Below the pieces are notes generated by a model. The model had not been told where the DNA came from and ran no database searches. It saw only the letters and a program-made list of their open reading frames with translations. A stretch of DNA of 64,000 nucleotides. It comes from Siphlonurus alternatus (taxonomy: Eukaryota > Arthropoda > Insecta > Ephemeroptera > Siphlonuridae). Each line of letters starts with the position of its first letter. Position 1 is the first letter of the stretch. The DNA lies in NCBI GenBank assembly GCA_949825025.1, contig OX463781.1, positions 23,257,538 through 23,321,537 of the forward strand. The letters are read 5' to 3'. Below are positions 36,801-48,629 of this stretch, piece after piece. Made by a program: the position numbers and the translations under genes.

Positions 36801-39800
36801 GCACATGCAGGATCAGGTACTCTCCAACCTGTAATCAAGAATCGATGTTGAATTACATACGGCACACCAGAATTTTCATATGTAGTAAATGGTAATAATA
36901 TCAGCCTGGTTCACATTTACCTTTAACATCTAAGAAATGTTCAAATTAGGGAAAATAAACCATTTAGGTTGTGATAATCTTATTAAAAGAAAAGGATAGG
37001 AATAACCAGCAAGGCCTTACCAATCGAAAGAGTCACAGCAGGTGGAAATTCTTGCGGTCACAGAGGTTCACTCGAAAGTTTTTACATTTTTGAAACGTTT
37101 CGCATCGTGGAGATGCTTCTTCCGAATACTTTAGAATACTTCTTTTTGTGACTGAAGAAGCATCTCCACGAAGTGAAACGTTTCAAAAATGTAAAAACTT
37201 TCGAGTGAACCTCTGTGACCGCAAGAATTTCCACCTGCTGTGACTCTTTCGATCGGTAAGGCCTTGCTGGTTATTCCTATCCTTTTCTTTTAATAAGAAC
37301 ATCTAAGAAATGTAGAGAAAAATGTTGTTAAGGATAATGGAGGAAATATGAATAAAAGCTACTTGTGAGAGTAAAATATCTAACAATTGGGTGAACTTGT
37401 AGGTAAGTTACCTTTGCCTGCTTGGTGGAGGTGTAGACTCGCAGGTGCTGGTTGTTGGGAGAGAAATGTGCCACTGCAAGCAGCTCGGTAGAAGCTCGAT
37501 GACCTTCATCAGCGTCCTTGAAGTTAGCAGTCAGCTTCAGACTTTGTACGTCTCGAAGCAACTCTCGCATTCGACGCTCCGTTGTCTCCTCACCCCCTGT
37601 ATGAACAAGAAGGTGAGGTGAGTAGAAGAGTCACATTTGGCATTGCATGCATGTTGATTGTAAAGCTTTTTCTTATTCAAAAGCAAATGGAGACCTTTTT
37701 TTTTTTTTTTTTTTTTCTTTACCTTCGACAACTGTAACAACCAATTTGAAATTAACAATGTCTAAAACTAGTACTGTTCAGTACACAATGGAATACTTAA
37801 AATTTCTTTCAAATCATAATAAAACAATGCAATGGAGAACTACATCAAATCTGTACCTACAAATTTAACACTATCTATGCCACTCACCAAGTTGAGATCT
37901 AAGATCAATCTTGAGCGCAAAGATGCCGGGGTGCTCAGAAGACATCTTGACAATCTGGGTCTCAAGGGAGCGTCTGCCCCCAGTCTTTAAGATGACCTCT
38001 GTACTGATCTCCATCTTGCTGCGACGAAGACGCTCCTCCTCCAGTGGAGAGTTGTCGTGATACGACACCGCCAGCTGTGTCAGAAAATGCCAAGAGGTAA
38101 AGTTGGTAAAAGGAATTTTCCATTAACGTTGCTACCTTTACTGGTAAATAGATTTTTGTTACCCAAATATAGTTCTATAAATTTTGCCATAGTACTCACA
38201 TAGCAGTGCAGAGGCATAGCAGGCCTGAAGACCTGAGGGCTGCCTCCAAGGAAGGCAACCTTGAGGGTGGAGTTATAGATGCGAGCCGTTGAGTAGCCAA
38301 CTACAATCTCGTCTAGGAAACGGTCACCTACTGAGGCCGTCACACGGACCTCCATGCCTGAGAGAGATGATACAAACTGGGAGAGTTCTCGCAGAGGGTA
38401 TTTGAAGTGGTGGACACCGTAGAACTGAAGAGAAAGTGAAATATGTTAGCATGGGTACAGATTAATCATCAACAAGAGTAAGCTAGCAGGAATTAATTAG
38501 TCAAGTTGTAGTTCATCAAAGATAATTAAACGAGTTTAAATAGTTCTTTAATTAAATAAAAGAGTACATAAAACATAAAAAAAATATCAAAAGGAACTGC
38601 TGTATGAAGAGGAGTCACATTTTTATAATATATAGTGATGGGTCATCTTATTCCATACTGTAATAAAATAACTGGAGGGTTTTTATTTTCATTTGAATTT
38701 CAAAATGGGTAACATGAACAAATGTAACAACTGTTTAAAAACAAATCACTTATCACATATTTATAGTGTGTGAAAAATGGTAAGTTCTACACTTTAATTA
38801 TAATTTAAAATTGTGTATAAAAATGGGAAGGAACATAATGTGGCAAAATGATAAGAAAGCAATATAAATTATATAAACAGCAGCATAGTTCATTAATAAG
38901 GTGATATTGCTCATTGATTAGCGAGGGGAGACGAGTGAGGTTTGTGCTGAGTGACTTACGTGCTTGAGCTGCGGTACCTGTGCCTCTTCATCTACTACTA
39001 CGGCTTGCTGGTACCAGAATGGGAAATCCTCTTTCTACAAATCACAACATGTATGGTGAGTGCTTGCTTATATAGTTCCTGCTACAATAAGGCCTACGAA
39101 ATAATAATGCCATAAAAGTGAAAAAATAAAAAGAAGCTAACATACTAGATTATATCTTTACTACCAGTCTTCTTTACATTGTATTTTCTTGTACAGTAAA
39201 TGAAGCAGAATAAAAGTGATTTGCAAATTGCATTAGTGAGCATTTAGTGTGTTTTTTATTTTATTTATTTATTTATTTTTTGCTTACCGTACAGAAATTT
39301 AGAAAAGACTGTGAGGTAAAACGGCGTAATAAAAAAATAAAATAATAGCGCTCAGTGAAACAAATAATGAAGTGAAAGTGTATCAGCAAATTGAAATAAA
39401 AATTACAAAATTTCATGATTTAGACTACAAGTGCATAGGTGTGTAGTGAGAACTAATGATAAAGATTTAAGACTTCCTGATATTCACAACTTAATCCCTG
39501 GTACAAAAAGTATCACTTAGCTTCAGCTAGCTTATTTCTCTGCCTACATTCAGGATGTCTTACAGTTAGCACTGTGTTGTTATATTAAATTATAGTTATA
39601 CTTACAAAGGTGAAATACTTCTCGATGGGCTTCTGCCTTACGTTGAATTGATTGGGCCTGTAACCTCTGTCCAAAGTTCTATCAAGAGGGTCTCTTGAGT
39701 TGACATTGGTAATGTTGAGGCCGTTGGTATTAAAGCCTAGCCCCTGCTGAGGTCTTGGTGGAAGGGGAGGAGGGATGATGGGGGTGAGGGTGGCTCTCAG

Positions 39801-42151
39801 GGTCAGGTTGCCGTATACTGGTGCTCCGCTTGTATAGTTGGCCATCACCGTTCCATGAAGGTAACCGTCAGACTCGAGGAAAAAGGCTGGCATCGTCACA
39901 TTCACCTAAAATGAGATAATTTTTTTTGTAAAAATAAGTATCAAAACTCTTTTGAATCTTATTTTGATACACTGAAATACCTTTCAAGATACAGTACCTT
40001 CAGTTTATATTATGCCTTGAGTTTGTATAATAGAATCAATTATTTAATAATGTATTAAATGAATTTGCATAACAAATTACATACTGTATTAAAGATAAAA
40101 AAAAAATGTGTCTTTAGTTAATGCTGTCTATCACTACTTTACTGTCAAATAATGGGGAATTCTCTTACAACTCAAATTTTAATTTAACTACTATATTATG
40201 ATAGGGTACATATTAACAATAAGTTTGACTTAAGTTTCAACTTTTTAAACTCAAATTTGGGGACTCTGAAGGGATTATTAGAATAGGGGCAAAGTATGCA
40301 ACCCGCGCGCAAACCTGAAAATTATGACGTAGAAACTCCCTAGTTAACACACAACAACTGCCTGATATCATAATTTGAGCGTCAAGGAGTGATTGGCTAT
40401 AAATTTTAGTAACACGATCGAAATCAGCGGGTTTTTCTACCCTAGTATTAATAGTTTTGTCTCTAATATCAGTTTATTTTAAGAGTGATAATCGAAAATA
40501 TAAATTTATTGCAGGAAAATTTCGCCTGCTAGGCAGTTCCTACGTCACGTTTTGGCGCTAAATTCAAAAGAAGGAAGATTTTTAAAAAATTCCCTTGTCT
40601 CCAATTTTGAAGATTGAAACTTTTTTGTTTTGGGACATTTAATTTCAAGGCATAGAGCATCTGAAAAAAAATTAAAATAAATGTAGGAGAATTCCCCATT
40701 AGTGTTTTTCTAGTGTTTGATATGTACCCACACTTCTACCTAGCACTCACCTCAAAGCGTGTCTGGTAATACTCTGTGACTGAGAAGGTAGCCTCCTCAA
40801 CCTGGCCTTGGGCAACCACCTGGATGGTCCACTGGCCAAACACAGGCTGGTCACTCAACTGGTACTGCAGGCTCACGGTACCCAGGTTCGACTGCAAAGT
40901 TTATGATCAGTGCGAGGGCCAAGATGGGACCATGGGAAAAAGACTTACCTGTCGTGAGAGCCAGCGTCGCATGATGGTACGTTGGGGGTCAAGCATGAAA
41001 ACATCTACTGCATCATTGAATGCTTTTAGTTCGGTTGTAATGGGAATGGTACGGAAACGAACTGTAAACAAACAGGTAGTAATTATGTTAATGTTTCAGC
41101 TTTATTTAGTATTGTATAAATTGCATAAAAAACTTGGCACATACTGACGAAGTTCAGAAAACAAAGTAATATATTTAAGAAAATTATTTTTATTATTTGA
41201 AATCTATGCAAGAAACTAGAAGATCAGAATATCACTCCATTAATATGCTTACTTGTCTGTCCTTGCATGTAGACGGGTTTATCAGTCTGTATGAAGATAG
41301 TCATGGACCTTGGAGAGAAGAAGAGCTCAGTTTCGTTGGTAAACGCTATACCCCCGAGCATATCGTCCAGGGTACCCTCAACTCTGAGTCTGTAGCTGCC
41401 AGCCACGCTGGTGGGGGGAACTCTCAGGGCCACAGTCTCAGTGATCCCCAGAGCCACCTCCTGGCGAGCAGCAGCAATCTCCACGCCGTTACGCTGCATC
41501 GTGGCACGCACAGTCACTGGTAGGGAGGTCCGGAGAACCGTCACAGCCACACGGTACAGCTGACCAGGACGAACGATTCGGCTTGCCACAATGAAGTAAC
41601 TCCTGCAAACCATGTTTAGATGTTGCAAGATGTCATAAGCACATAAAACATTACAATAAGAAGACTATTTAAGTAGAGAAATATAAAACTACTTAATGAA
41701 CCCAGAATCAAAGATTGATCAAGTTTTAATCAACAATGAAGACAACAAAGTATTAGTTGTTCAAAGCAGATTAAAATAACAAAAAACAAGGACTTGTAGT
41801 ATATATGTAACTCAAGTTCAAAGTATTTTAAACATAGAACGAGCAATAGAACCAATGAAACAACATTGTAGTTCTTGACAGTAAAACAAAGAGAAAAGTT
41901 AAAATTGACAAAGAGTCGACTCACGCGTCATCAATGTAGACATTGTTGTCACCAATGCCGCTGCTACCACTGGTGCGAGGTCTATCATCTCCAAAGAGAG
42001 GATTGCGTGGGCGGTCATCATTGAAGATTGGAGGACGATCTATCCTCGGGTCTTGTCGCTGATTGGGCCTCGGAGGCCTGCTTGTCTGCTGGGGCGCCAC
42101 CGGACACACAAGCAGCGCAGCAGTTGACAAAATTAAAACTAGCAGCCTCAT
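27701..42151 (-). CDS. Mcr: Macroglobulin complement-related protein (Mcr/TEP6-type), complete, 27 coding exons
   Basis: Coding exons in order: 42151-41925, 41602-41253, 41061-40949, 40891-40751, 39905-39606, 39034-38960, 38424-38200, 38074-37888, 37596-37412, 36828-36577, 36364-36215, 36145-36000, 35850-35669, 35257-35025, 34672-34496, 34036-33854, 33673-33437, 33301-33117, 32898-32796, 31752-31561, 30798-30612, 30345-30116, 29844-29683, 29406-29213, 28797-28545, 28271-28166, 27891-27701. They sum to 5,166 bases (1,721 aa plus TAG), close to the usual Mcr length. Residues 1-20 are a signal peptide; about 76-780 are macroglobulin domains (SYFIVASRIVRPGQLYRV; TDKPVYMQGQT; SVTEYYQTRFEVNV); 803-845 are an LDL-receptor A module; LPMDSAEQSM at 1119-1128 replaces the thioester; GGWASTQ lies near 1420; the receptor-binding domain starts at GMAVLEVAVP. 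Secreted or surface-tethered. In Drosophila, Mcr acts in septate junctions and opsonisation. The LDLa plus lost Cys exclude an ordinary TEP or CD109. Confidence 0.95.
30979..31151. mobile_element. pogo/Tigger-like MITE in Mcr intron
   Basis: 173-bp element with inverted termini CAGTAAAATTTTGATTTTAT and, reverse-complemented from the right, CAGTAAACTTTCGATTTTGT. It is flanked by TA on both sides (30,977 and 31,152). TA targets and CAGTAAA ends are typical of pogo/Tigger-class mariner relatives. It lies in the intron between coding exons 20 and 21. No ORF. Confidence 0.6.
32257..32749. mobile_element. Harbinger-like MITE in Mcr intron 19
   Basis: 493-bp element with termini GGGTGTAGTCCGTATTATGT and, from the right, GGGTGTAGTCCGTATTAGGT. 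The arms extend through GTTCYGAACGTTCRGAAC. TTT flanks both ends (32,254-32,256; 32,750-32,752), fitting the 3-bp duplications of PIF/Harbinger. Inner copies of GTTCTGAA...TCAGAAC and GAGTCAGCTGA repeat. It ends 46 bases from coding exon 19. Class assignment is inferred. Confidence 0.62.
33117..33301 (-). CDS. Mcr: Mcr exon 18: degenerate thioester site
   Basis: The exon starts exactly at the thioester-equivalent position. LPM of exon 17 joins DSAEQSMFGFTANLYTTMYM, aligned to the family LPYGCGEQNM. Gly-Cys-Gly is replaced by Asp-Ser-Ala; Glu and Gln are kept. With no Cys the internal thioester cannot form. This matches what is known of Drosophila Mcr and argues for function by binding rather than covalent target attachment. 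Confidence 0.93.
35669..35850 (-). CDS. Mcr: Mcr exon 13: LDL-receptor class A module
   Basis: After ELAGLVVFSDRML the exon carries six-cysteine LDLa spacing with Cys at 803, 812, 823, 830, 836 and 845; the last codon is split with exon 14. The Ca-binding end reads CDGRRDCEDGTDESSC, with the acidic residues that bind calcium in this domain. The module occupies the place of the protease bait region of alpha-2-macroglobulin. LDLa here is diagnostic of arthropod Mcr. Confidence 0.93.
36941..37298. mobile_element. Large hairpin insertion in Mcr intron 9
   Basis: Bases 36,978-37,298 form a palindrome with about 144-bp arms and a loop of roughly 33 bases. Arm blocks include TCTTATTAAAAGAAAAGGAT, AACCAGCAAGGCCTTACC, GGTGGAAATTCTTGCGGTCA and GAAACGTTT. 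The 15-mer ACATCTAAGAAATGT occurs at 36,926-36,940 and 37,299-37,313, directly flanking the insert, and looks like a target-site duplication of retroposon size. Confidence 0.6.
40152..40699. mobile_element. MITE with ATGGGGAATTCTC termini in Mcr intron 4
   Basis: 548-bp element with ends ATGGGGAATTCTCTTACA and, from the right, ATGGGGAATTCTCCTACA. TA flanks each end (40,150-40,151; 40,700-40,701). The interior is non-coding and includes TACGTCACGTTTTGGCGC. The TA target suggests a Tc1/mariner-type mobiliser. Confidence 0.6.
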
Positions 42152-42165
42152 TTTTAACTCCAACC
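41925..42165 (-). CDS. Mcr: Mcr coding exon 1 (signal peptide and Pro/Arg/Asp-rich linker)
   Basis: Acceptor TTGTTTCAG|GTTG at 42165 leads 14 bases of 5' UTR to ATG at 42151. The first residues, MRLLVLILSTAALLVCPVA, form a typical signal peptide with cleavage expected around residue 19-22. A linker of about 50 residues rich in Pro, Arg and Asp follows (RPPIFNDDRPRNPLFGDDRP). It ends in phase 2 at GACGC|GTGAGT. The acceptor just before the ATG shows that at least one non-coding exon lies upstream. Confidence 0.9.
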
Positions 42166-42569
42166 TGAAACAATTAAGCACAGTTTTGTTTGTAAAAGAA
42201 AAAAAAAGGTTTAACACTGAGTATTATAATCTGTGATATTCTAAATTTTTCCATAAACCATGTTATTTTAACTACTTAAAAACAAACAAGAAATAAGTTA
42301 AACAATGCTCAATATTGAAGCAACAAACCGCATACACAGTACCTTGTTATATTGTTAAAATACTGTAGCTGACTAACAAACTTCCAGCAATTCAGTTATA
42401 TAAATATATGTCAACTTAAATTAAGACAATAATAATGACCAATAATTAAAAATTAACTCAACTTAGAAATAACATAATTACATACATTACTAAATACATC
42501 AATTTAATACACTTACTACATTAATTATATCACTTTTAAATTGACCGATAAAAGAACACACACGAAAAA
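42166..42569 (-). other. Mcr first intron (5' UTR)
   Basis: AT-rich DNA between the acceptor at 42165 and the candidate donor near 42,596. No repeat or coding signal is visible. Confidence 0.5.
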
Positions 42570-43010
42570 AACACTCGATACTAAATGAAACCTTACTATT
42601 ATCGTCACGATCAACTAACTACACGTCTAATTTATCCCTATCGTATATCCACGGCGATACTACGGTAGTAGCAGCAGTAGGGAATAAAGCTCGTATGCTG
42701 CAGTCTATATCCTCCCCTTTACTTATTGAACTACAGCCGTGCGTGTATAGGGAAGAGGGTTAGAGTCGCCGCGGCGGTGGTCGGTAATAAAATTATGCCG
42801 GGCTGTACCCAGCACGGAAATCATCGAACATGCACGTATAATCGTTGTTGTTTTAGATTTAGATGAGAGAGAGGGGGAGGATATAAAGATGATGGGGGAT
42901 GGGGGAAGTAGCGCGAGGGAGGAAAATAAAGCGAGGGGGAGTGAGCTGATTATACACGTGGAAACCGGAAGTGGCAATCCCTTATTATCTATTTGCGATC
43001 GTCACACTTA
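42570..43010 (-). promoter_or_regulatory. Probable Mcr promoter and 5' non-coding exon
   Basis: An exon must precede 42165 because an acceptor is used there. The GC-richer block 42,620-42,970 is the only candidate nearby. A possible donor, AATA|GTAAGG, sits at 42,597/42,596. Upstream are a TTTATATCC TATA-like element (about 42,880) and a CCACGTGTATAA/ACTTCCGGTTTCC patch (about 42,955). No clear initiator was found, so the TSS is not assigned. Confidence 0.35.
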
Positions 43011-44150
43011 AGTTCTATGTAATTTAGTGGTTATCTACTTGGATAACATGTTTTTTTTATGAATGCGATAGTTAACTAATTAAACATAATCATTAAATAA
43101 AAATTAAAACTTATCGAAAAGAAAAAACAAACACTAATTAGAGTAACATAATTAATGATTTGAATATTTGAATGAAGCTTTTATAATACAATTTCATGAG
43201 TTGCAGTATAGTTTTTGCAGTCAACACGCAAATACGAAAGTATATTTTATCTTTTATTACTTTTGATATCATGTACTACAGCATTGAGTATGTATAACCA
43301 GTATAAACCAACAGTTTTAGATATCTTAATGCTTTTATCTTTTATGATATGATAAAATTGTTTTTTTATTGTAAACATTTATATGGTGGACAAATAAATT
43401 TAATGTGACTTTCTATCGAAATGCAATGTTATAAAATGTTACAAAAAATCTATAATTTCATGCATAAAAAAAGTTTTATCAATAAATTATGTTTTATTCT
43501 GAATTTTGTTTCTTATCAAACCAAAATAAATTAAAAAGTTTATAATTTATTATATTATTTTAGTTTGTAACTTTCAGGGACACGAATTTAGTAGTAGAAT
43601 ATTACATAACAATATTTAATAATTACTTAAAGAGCATTAATGTCATGCACGCTTGTCGTATCGTGCAAACTCACGCAGCGGAAATATTATAAAAGATAAC
43701 ATCATTATTATTTTCTAACTATTTTTTTAAAACTATTTATAATGAGTATAAGCTGTAGAGGCAGAAACAAAAAACTTTATAAGCAAAACGAAATTATCAT
43801 TTTTTTTTTTTTTTTTTTAGTGATGATGCTCATTGCTGGTAGGAATTAATTTGCATGATACTTGACAAGACGATATACGCCAGAACTATCGTCAAGTACA
43901 GTATCATTGATCCAATTCTTGCTCTCGTTCAAAGTAGTCAAAAGGAGCAATAATCATGGTTAGTAGATAGATGGGTGAGCGTTTCATGATCAGGAAAAAA
44001 ACAGAGACAAGAGGGATCTGCATGTGGCGATACTCCTTGACGCGAGATCGTTGTAGTTTTTTTATTTCCATATACTGTATTATTACAATATAATTAAGCG
44101 AGAACAATCACTTTTGTATATTTCCTTTAGTTTTGAAAGGTTGCATCTTA

Positions 44151-44153
44151 TTT

Positions 44154-44204
<51 letters not shown>

Positions 44205-44206
44205 TT
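44151..44206. repeat. (TTTA)n microsatellite
   Basis: About 14 tandem copies of the tetranucleotide TTTA/ATTT with almost no interruption. Confidence 0.95.
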
Positions 44207-44713
44207 TTTTTTTTTAACTTCAATCCATATTCGCGAAACTTCACCCAATAAAGATAGAGAAGGGGGTGGAGTGGGTGGACGCATACAAACGATATTGTAA
44301 GCCATCAAAGTATATTGTATAATATTATTTGAATTAAAAAATAAAAGTTTTGACAGTGAACTTGAGTGAAAGTAAACCCTCTGTATTAATTTGTATAGAG
44401 CAAAAATTTAATTTGCGTCATTAAAATCATCTTTATTTTGCGCAAAACTAGATGTGCTCAAAACCCGAAATAAAATAATAACACCGTAGGGAGGGTCTAC
44501 GTGGTGGTGTGGTCACCCTAAGTACCCCCCAGTGTAATTCTGATGCATATAAGCATTCTGTTTTCCCTAGATTGGTCTCCATTTTTAATTCACTCTCTGA
44601 ATCCACCAAGAGACACCTTACTTGGATATGTTGTAATTTATAATATGTAACATATGTTTTGATAATTGTTGTGATACTTATTTTGACGAAGTAGTTGTTT
44701 TCATTTCGAAATA

Positions 44714-44717
<4 letters not shown>

Positions 44718-44759
<42 letters not shown>
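44718..44759. repeat. (TA)n microsatellite
   Basis: About 42 bases of alternating AT. Confidence 0.95.
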
Positions 44760-44762
<3 letters not shown>

Positions 44763-44899
44763 CTTGTTTGGGTGACTGGACACTTTTGTGAATGGGATAT
44801 CCTTTTACACGTCACCCATTGGACTTTGCGTACTGTTTTTTTTCCTGTACCAAGTCTCAATAAACAACTATTATTATTATTATTATAAAATCTCTTTTC

Positions 44900-45085
44900 C
44901 ACTTTTGATCAAACCGCGATGCGCAGAACTATGCATATATTATATAGTTTTGCTCAAAATGAAATGCGCCAAAGCCGAAATAAAATCTCATATCGGCTTT
45001 GGCTCATTTCGTGATGCGCAGAACAAGATGTGCGCATTTTTTTTGTTTTGTTTTTTTTTTTTGCCCGAATTCGGCTATGGGTGTC
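44900..45085. repeat. Dispersed repeat with CAAAGCCGAA motifs, copy 1
   Basis: This segment contains GCGATGCGCAGAACTATGCA, CCAAAGCCGAAATAAAAT, CGGCTTTGGCTCATTTCG and TTCGGCTATGGGTGTCAACA. The same phrases recur in order at 62,080-62,290 (CGCGATGCTTC, CCAAAGCCGAAATTTGAAT, TTCGGCTTTGGGTGCCAACG). It is non-coding. Confidence 0.5.
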
Positions 45086-47448
45086 AACATAAATATACAC
45101 ATACAGGGCATACAGTATAGAATACGAGTAAAATTTAGGTTACAGACAAAAAATTTATGATATCACCGTTAAATTTACTGCCAGTACTGTAGTGATTTTA
45201 AAACGAGTTTTTTACTTTTTTTAAAACTGCGTACGCAAGTTTTGTCTCGTAGCCCAAACTTAAGTGAAAATAAAAAAAAATATATATATACTTAATACAT
45301 ACCGGTAACGAGAATATTAATTGATATAAAAGAAATGTATATTACATAAATGCATTCTCCTTAAAAACCAGTTTTTGTGAGATTTTTTTTTGTCATAGAA
45401 CACAAAATAATTAGGTAATTACTAAATACGTAATTGACTACCAAATTTTAAAAGACGAATTACCCTACTTACCAAACAACAGGTTAAGAAAATAAAATAC
45501 ATTGAGATCGTGATTTATGTTCAGTACTGTACATCACAACTGCGAGGAAAAAATACTCACAACTACATAACGTATAAATAATTTTGTTGGCGATATGACA
45601 AGTATTTTTTCTTTGCTACAGTAGCTACATCTACTACAGACAGTACTGTTGTACTCAAGTATTAATATGTATAATACTTGAGATTTTCTGTCAATCATAA
45701 TTACATTTGCGATTATCATGCAGCACTTTTGCAGCAGTAATTCCAGCTCGGCAACAAAATTATAAGCTTTGTTCGTAATTAAATGCAAAATTAATTCATG
45801 AATGAAGACTTGGATGGTAACATAAGGAATTTTTTTATTCTCATCTGATTATTTATAGCTCCAATTTCTTTAACAAATCAGTACCAGGCTGACTACCAGC
45901 AATTTCAAAAGTATAATTATAGTAAAATATTTATTTTGTTATCATGCCATACCGGTGATTAATCAGTTGGTAGCACCGGTTATATGCTAGACTCAAGCAC
46001 TCAAGGTCCCTCTACTACATATATGTAGAGTAATCTTGTGCTAGACTTGTTATCATATTTTATATCCTCTCCAATAAGCTAAAAAAACAAAAGCATAAAA
46101 TCGCTCATGAATAACTTCAGGAGGTGTTAAGTAGCAAATAATTTTGACATTTAAGACGTTACTATTCTGTTACAGGTACGTACCATATATATGTATGGTA
46201 TGCATACACGTATGATATGGTATGGTACACGTACGTACTGTACATACAGTATGCATAGCTTACCGGTAAGGTTTACTTACTTCATACTACCAGTAAGCTG
46301 TATGCAGCTATGCAACAAGGCTTACCGTTATGTATGCAGGCTCAAAAGACAACAAATTAATGCATTATACTGATTGTACAGTTAAAAATGTTAAAATTAA
46401 AACAAAGCAATAACTGTAATTATATTTAAATTCTATAAGTAAGCATAATGTAAGATATTCAAGCCCAGCGAGTAATCACAATGGCACCTAATTTAAACTT
46501 GATTAGCAGGTTCACAGCGGGCTGAACGGACAAGAGCGGGAGTCACAACAGCCAGCATGTCTGACTCACCACTCACGGTTGAGCGTTATTTGGGTGGCTA
46601 TTACACTCAGTAATTACACCACAAAGAACGCCTAGGATGAACTCACATTTACATTAAATAACGCTTTGTATTAATATCTAATTAGTTGTTATCATACACA
46701 TACACATATTAAAATAATTAGCGATAAAAACAAGGAATGCAAAGCTTTGTGGCCGACGCCCTACGAAAGCATCTACCAAAGCACTTTGCATTTTATTCTT
46801 AAGATTCTTAAGAAAAGACTTTATGAAGGTTTCAAGCTGAACACTTACGTTTTATGAAGTCTATAAGATATTGTAGTTCATCTCACAAGTATTTTTAATG
46901 TAAACTTTGTAAATTATTTGATATATTTTAAGGTAAATATGAAATTTCTGTCAGCACATCCCAAACTGTTTACAAAGGAACTGTCTGGGTCTACGCCGGT
47001 CGTAGACGCATTAAATCTACGCCGGAACTTTTTCAATGTTCAAAACATCCGTGACGTCACCCGACGTAGCTCTATTAAACCTACGTCGGTTGTATGAAAC
47101 ATATGATTAATGACGTCACTGATATAACAAATGTAAACAACGAGGCTGAAGTTCAAATTTTTTACTCGATTCAATGACTCGATCGTACGAGTAATTAACT
47201 AATTATATATTATAGTAATTTATTGTAATAATTGTAATAAACGGTATTTTAATATGCAGAGTCTATAATATAGTAATTTTTATATTTATTTACTGTAAAT
47301 ATAATATATATATATAGTGTAAATATATATTAAGTAAATAAAATTTTATTAAAATATATTATTAAATTAAATGTACGTAGCAATTATAATATATATAAAT
47401 ACTAAAAAAAAATAAAAATAAATAAGGCAGTGCAAAATTAAGCGGAGA

Positions 47449-48177
47449 TTTAAAGTAGCTAGAGTGACGAGCGATATATATATTGCATTTTTTTTAATAT
47501 TTTAATTATTTTCTTAAAATAGTTTAAGCTGCCCTTTATTGAGAAATCAAAACCAAAAAATTCCATCTCAAATAGTTTCACCACAAAAAATTCCCAAATT
47601 TGGTGTTTCGGAGGCCTTTGACGTGCAGCCTTTTATGGAACATAAAACCGCGTTTTACTCCCATTAACATTTTCTGAACTATGCTACCATTTAAAAAATA
47701 CCTACGTCCATAATCTATGATGAATTCTTTAATGGAGTTTAAAAAAAAAAAATATTTTACGGAGCCGTTTTTTCGGAAAAAAATCTTTAAGTTTTTGCGG
47801 GTTATAATTCCCATAAGGATTTTCATGATTTTTTTCCAAGAAAACGACCCCGCAAAAAAAAAAAAAAATTATTTGAAAATTCATTAAAGAATTCATCATA
47901 GATTACGTACGTAAGTATTTTTTAAATGGTACCATAGTTCAGAAGAAAAAGTTGGAGTAAAACGCGGTTTTATATATGTACGTTCCATAAGGCCGCGCTG
48001 CACGTTAAAGCAGGCCTCCGAAACACCAACTTTGGAAATTTTTTGTGGTGAATTAATAACTATTTAATTGAGATGGAATTTTTTGGTTTTCATTTCTCAA
48101 TATATATATAGAGGGCAGCTTAAAGTATCTTTAAAAAATAAAATATTAAAAAAAATGAACTCGCTCACTCTACTTTA
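47449..48177. repeat. 729-bp internal palindrome P1
   Basis: The left arm (TTTAAAGTAGCTAGAGTGAC, TTTGGTGTTTCGGAGGCC, CATAAAACCGCGTTTTACTC) is mirrored by the right arm (TCACTCTACTTTAAA, GGCCTCCGAAACACCAA, AGTAAAACGCGGTTTTATAT). It is the largest internal hairpin. A diverged left arm recurs at about 53,040-53,250. Confidence 0.75.
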
Positions 48178-48211
48178 AAAAAAACTTTCCGGCAAAAGAA
48201 ATAAAAGCGTG

Positions 48212-48563
48212 AATGGACAACATATAATACTGCATATACATGAAAAAATTTTAATGCAGAAATGAATAAAGGGTGCCAAATTATATGCTACTCTGAATTT
48301 TTTCAGATTTTTTTGTGCGCGTCGGGACTATTTTTAAATAGTTATTGAAAGTCCTGTGATTTCAGTTGGCACCTCTGAATTCTTAATAAAAAGGATAGAG
48401 ACTGGATACGCCTACTGACGCCTCCAGGGGGCGTGGCCGCACTTTCAATAATTATTTAAAAATAGTTCTGGGTTTCAAATAAATCTGAAAAATTTCAGAG
48501 TAGCATAATTTGGTACCCTCTATTCATTTCTGCAATAAAAATTTTTCATGCATGTTGTCCATT
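48212..48563. repeat. Hairpin P2 (TTGCAGAAATG family)
   Basis: 352-bp palindrome bounded by AATGGACAACAT and its inverse. Its arms include TGCAGAAATGAATAAAGGGT and CTCTGAATTTTTTCAGATTT. The centre contains the asymmetrical phrase AAAAAGGATAGAGACTGG. Confidence 0.7.
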
Positions 48564-48629
48564 ATAGGCGAAATTTTATATTAATTGAAATTCCTTATGA
48601 GAAATTTACCCACAAAAATTACAATTAAT

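Larger units (their letters stand above)
43011..46967. other. Intergenic DNA upstream of Mcr
   Basis: AT-rich, repeat-bearing spacer with no recognised exon. It contains a TTTA microsatellite (44,151-44,206), a TA run (44,718-44,759), a repeat shared with 62,080-62,290 (44,900-45,085), and a palindrome-rich GTAC/CATAC patch (46,175-46,340). ORFs at 43,904-44,107, 44,448-44,783 and 45,534-45,788 show no family features. Confidence 0.65.

Noticed and set aside
40776..41523. Plus-strand ORFs of 123 and 108 codons
   Set aside because: Antisense shadows of Mcr coding exons 2 to 4, which show the macroglobulin motifs on the minus strand.
27701..42151. Ordinary thioester protein or CD109 assignment
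   Set aside because: The LDLa module and the loss of the thioester Cys point to Mcr rather than to a canonical TEP or CD109.
44448..44783. 111-codon minus-strand ORF with SESELKMETNLGKTECLYAS
   Set aside because: Partly non-repetitive but half is a TA-run peptide; no splice signals or family features could be shown.
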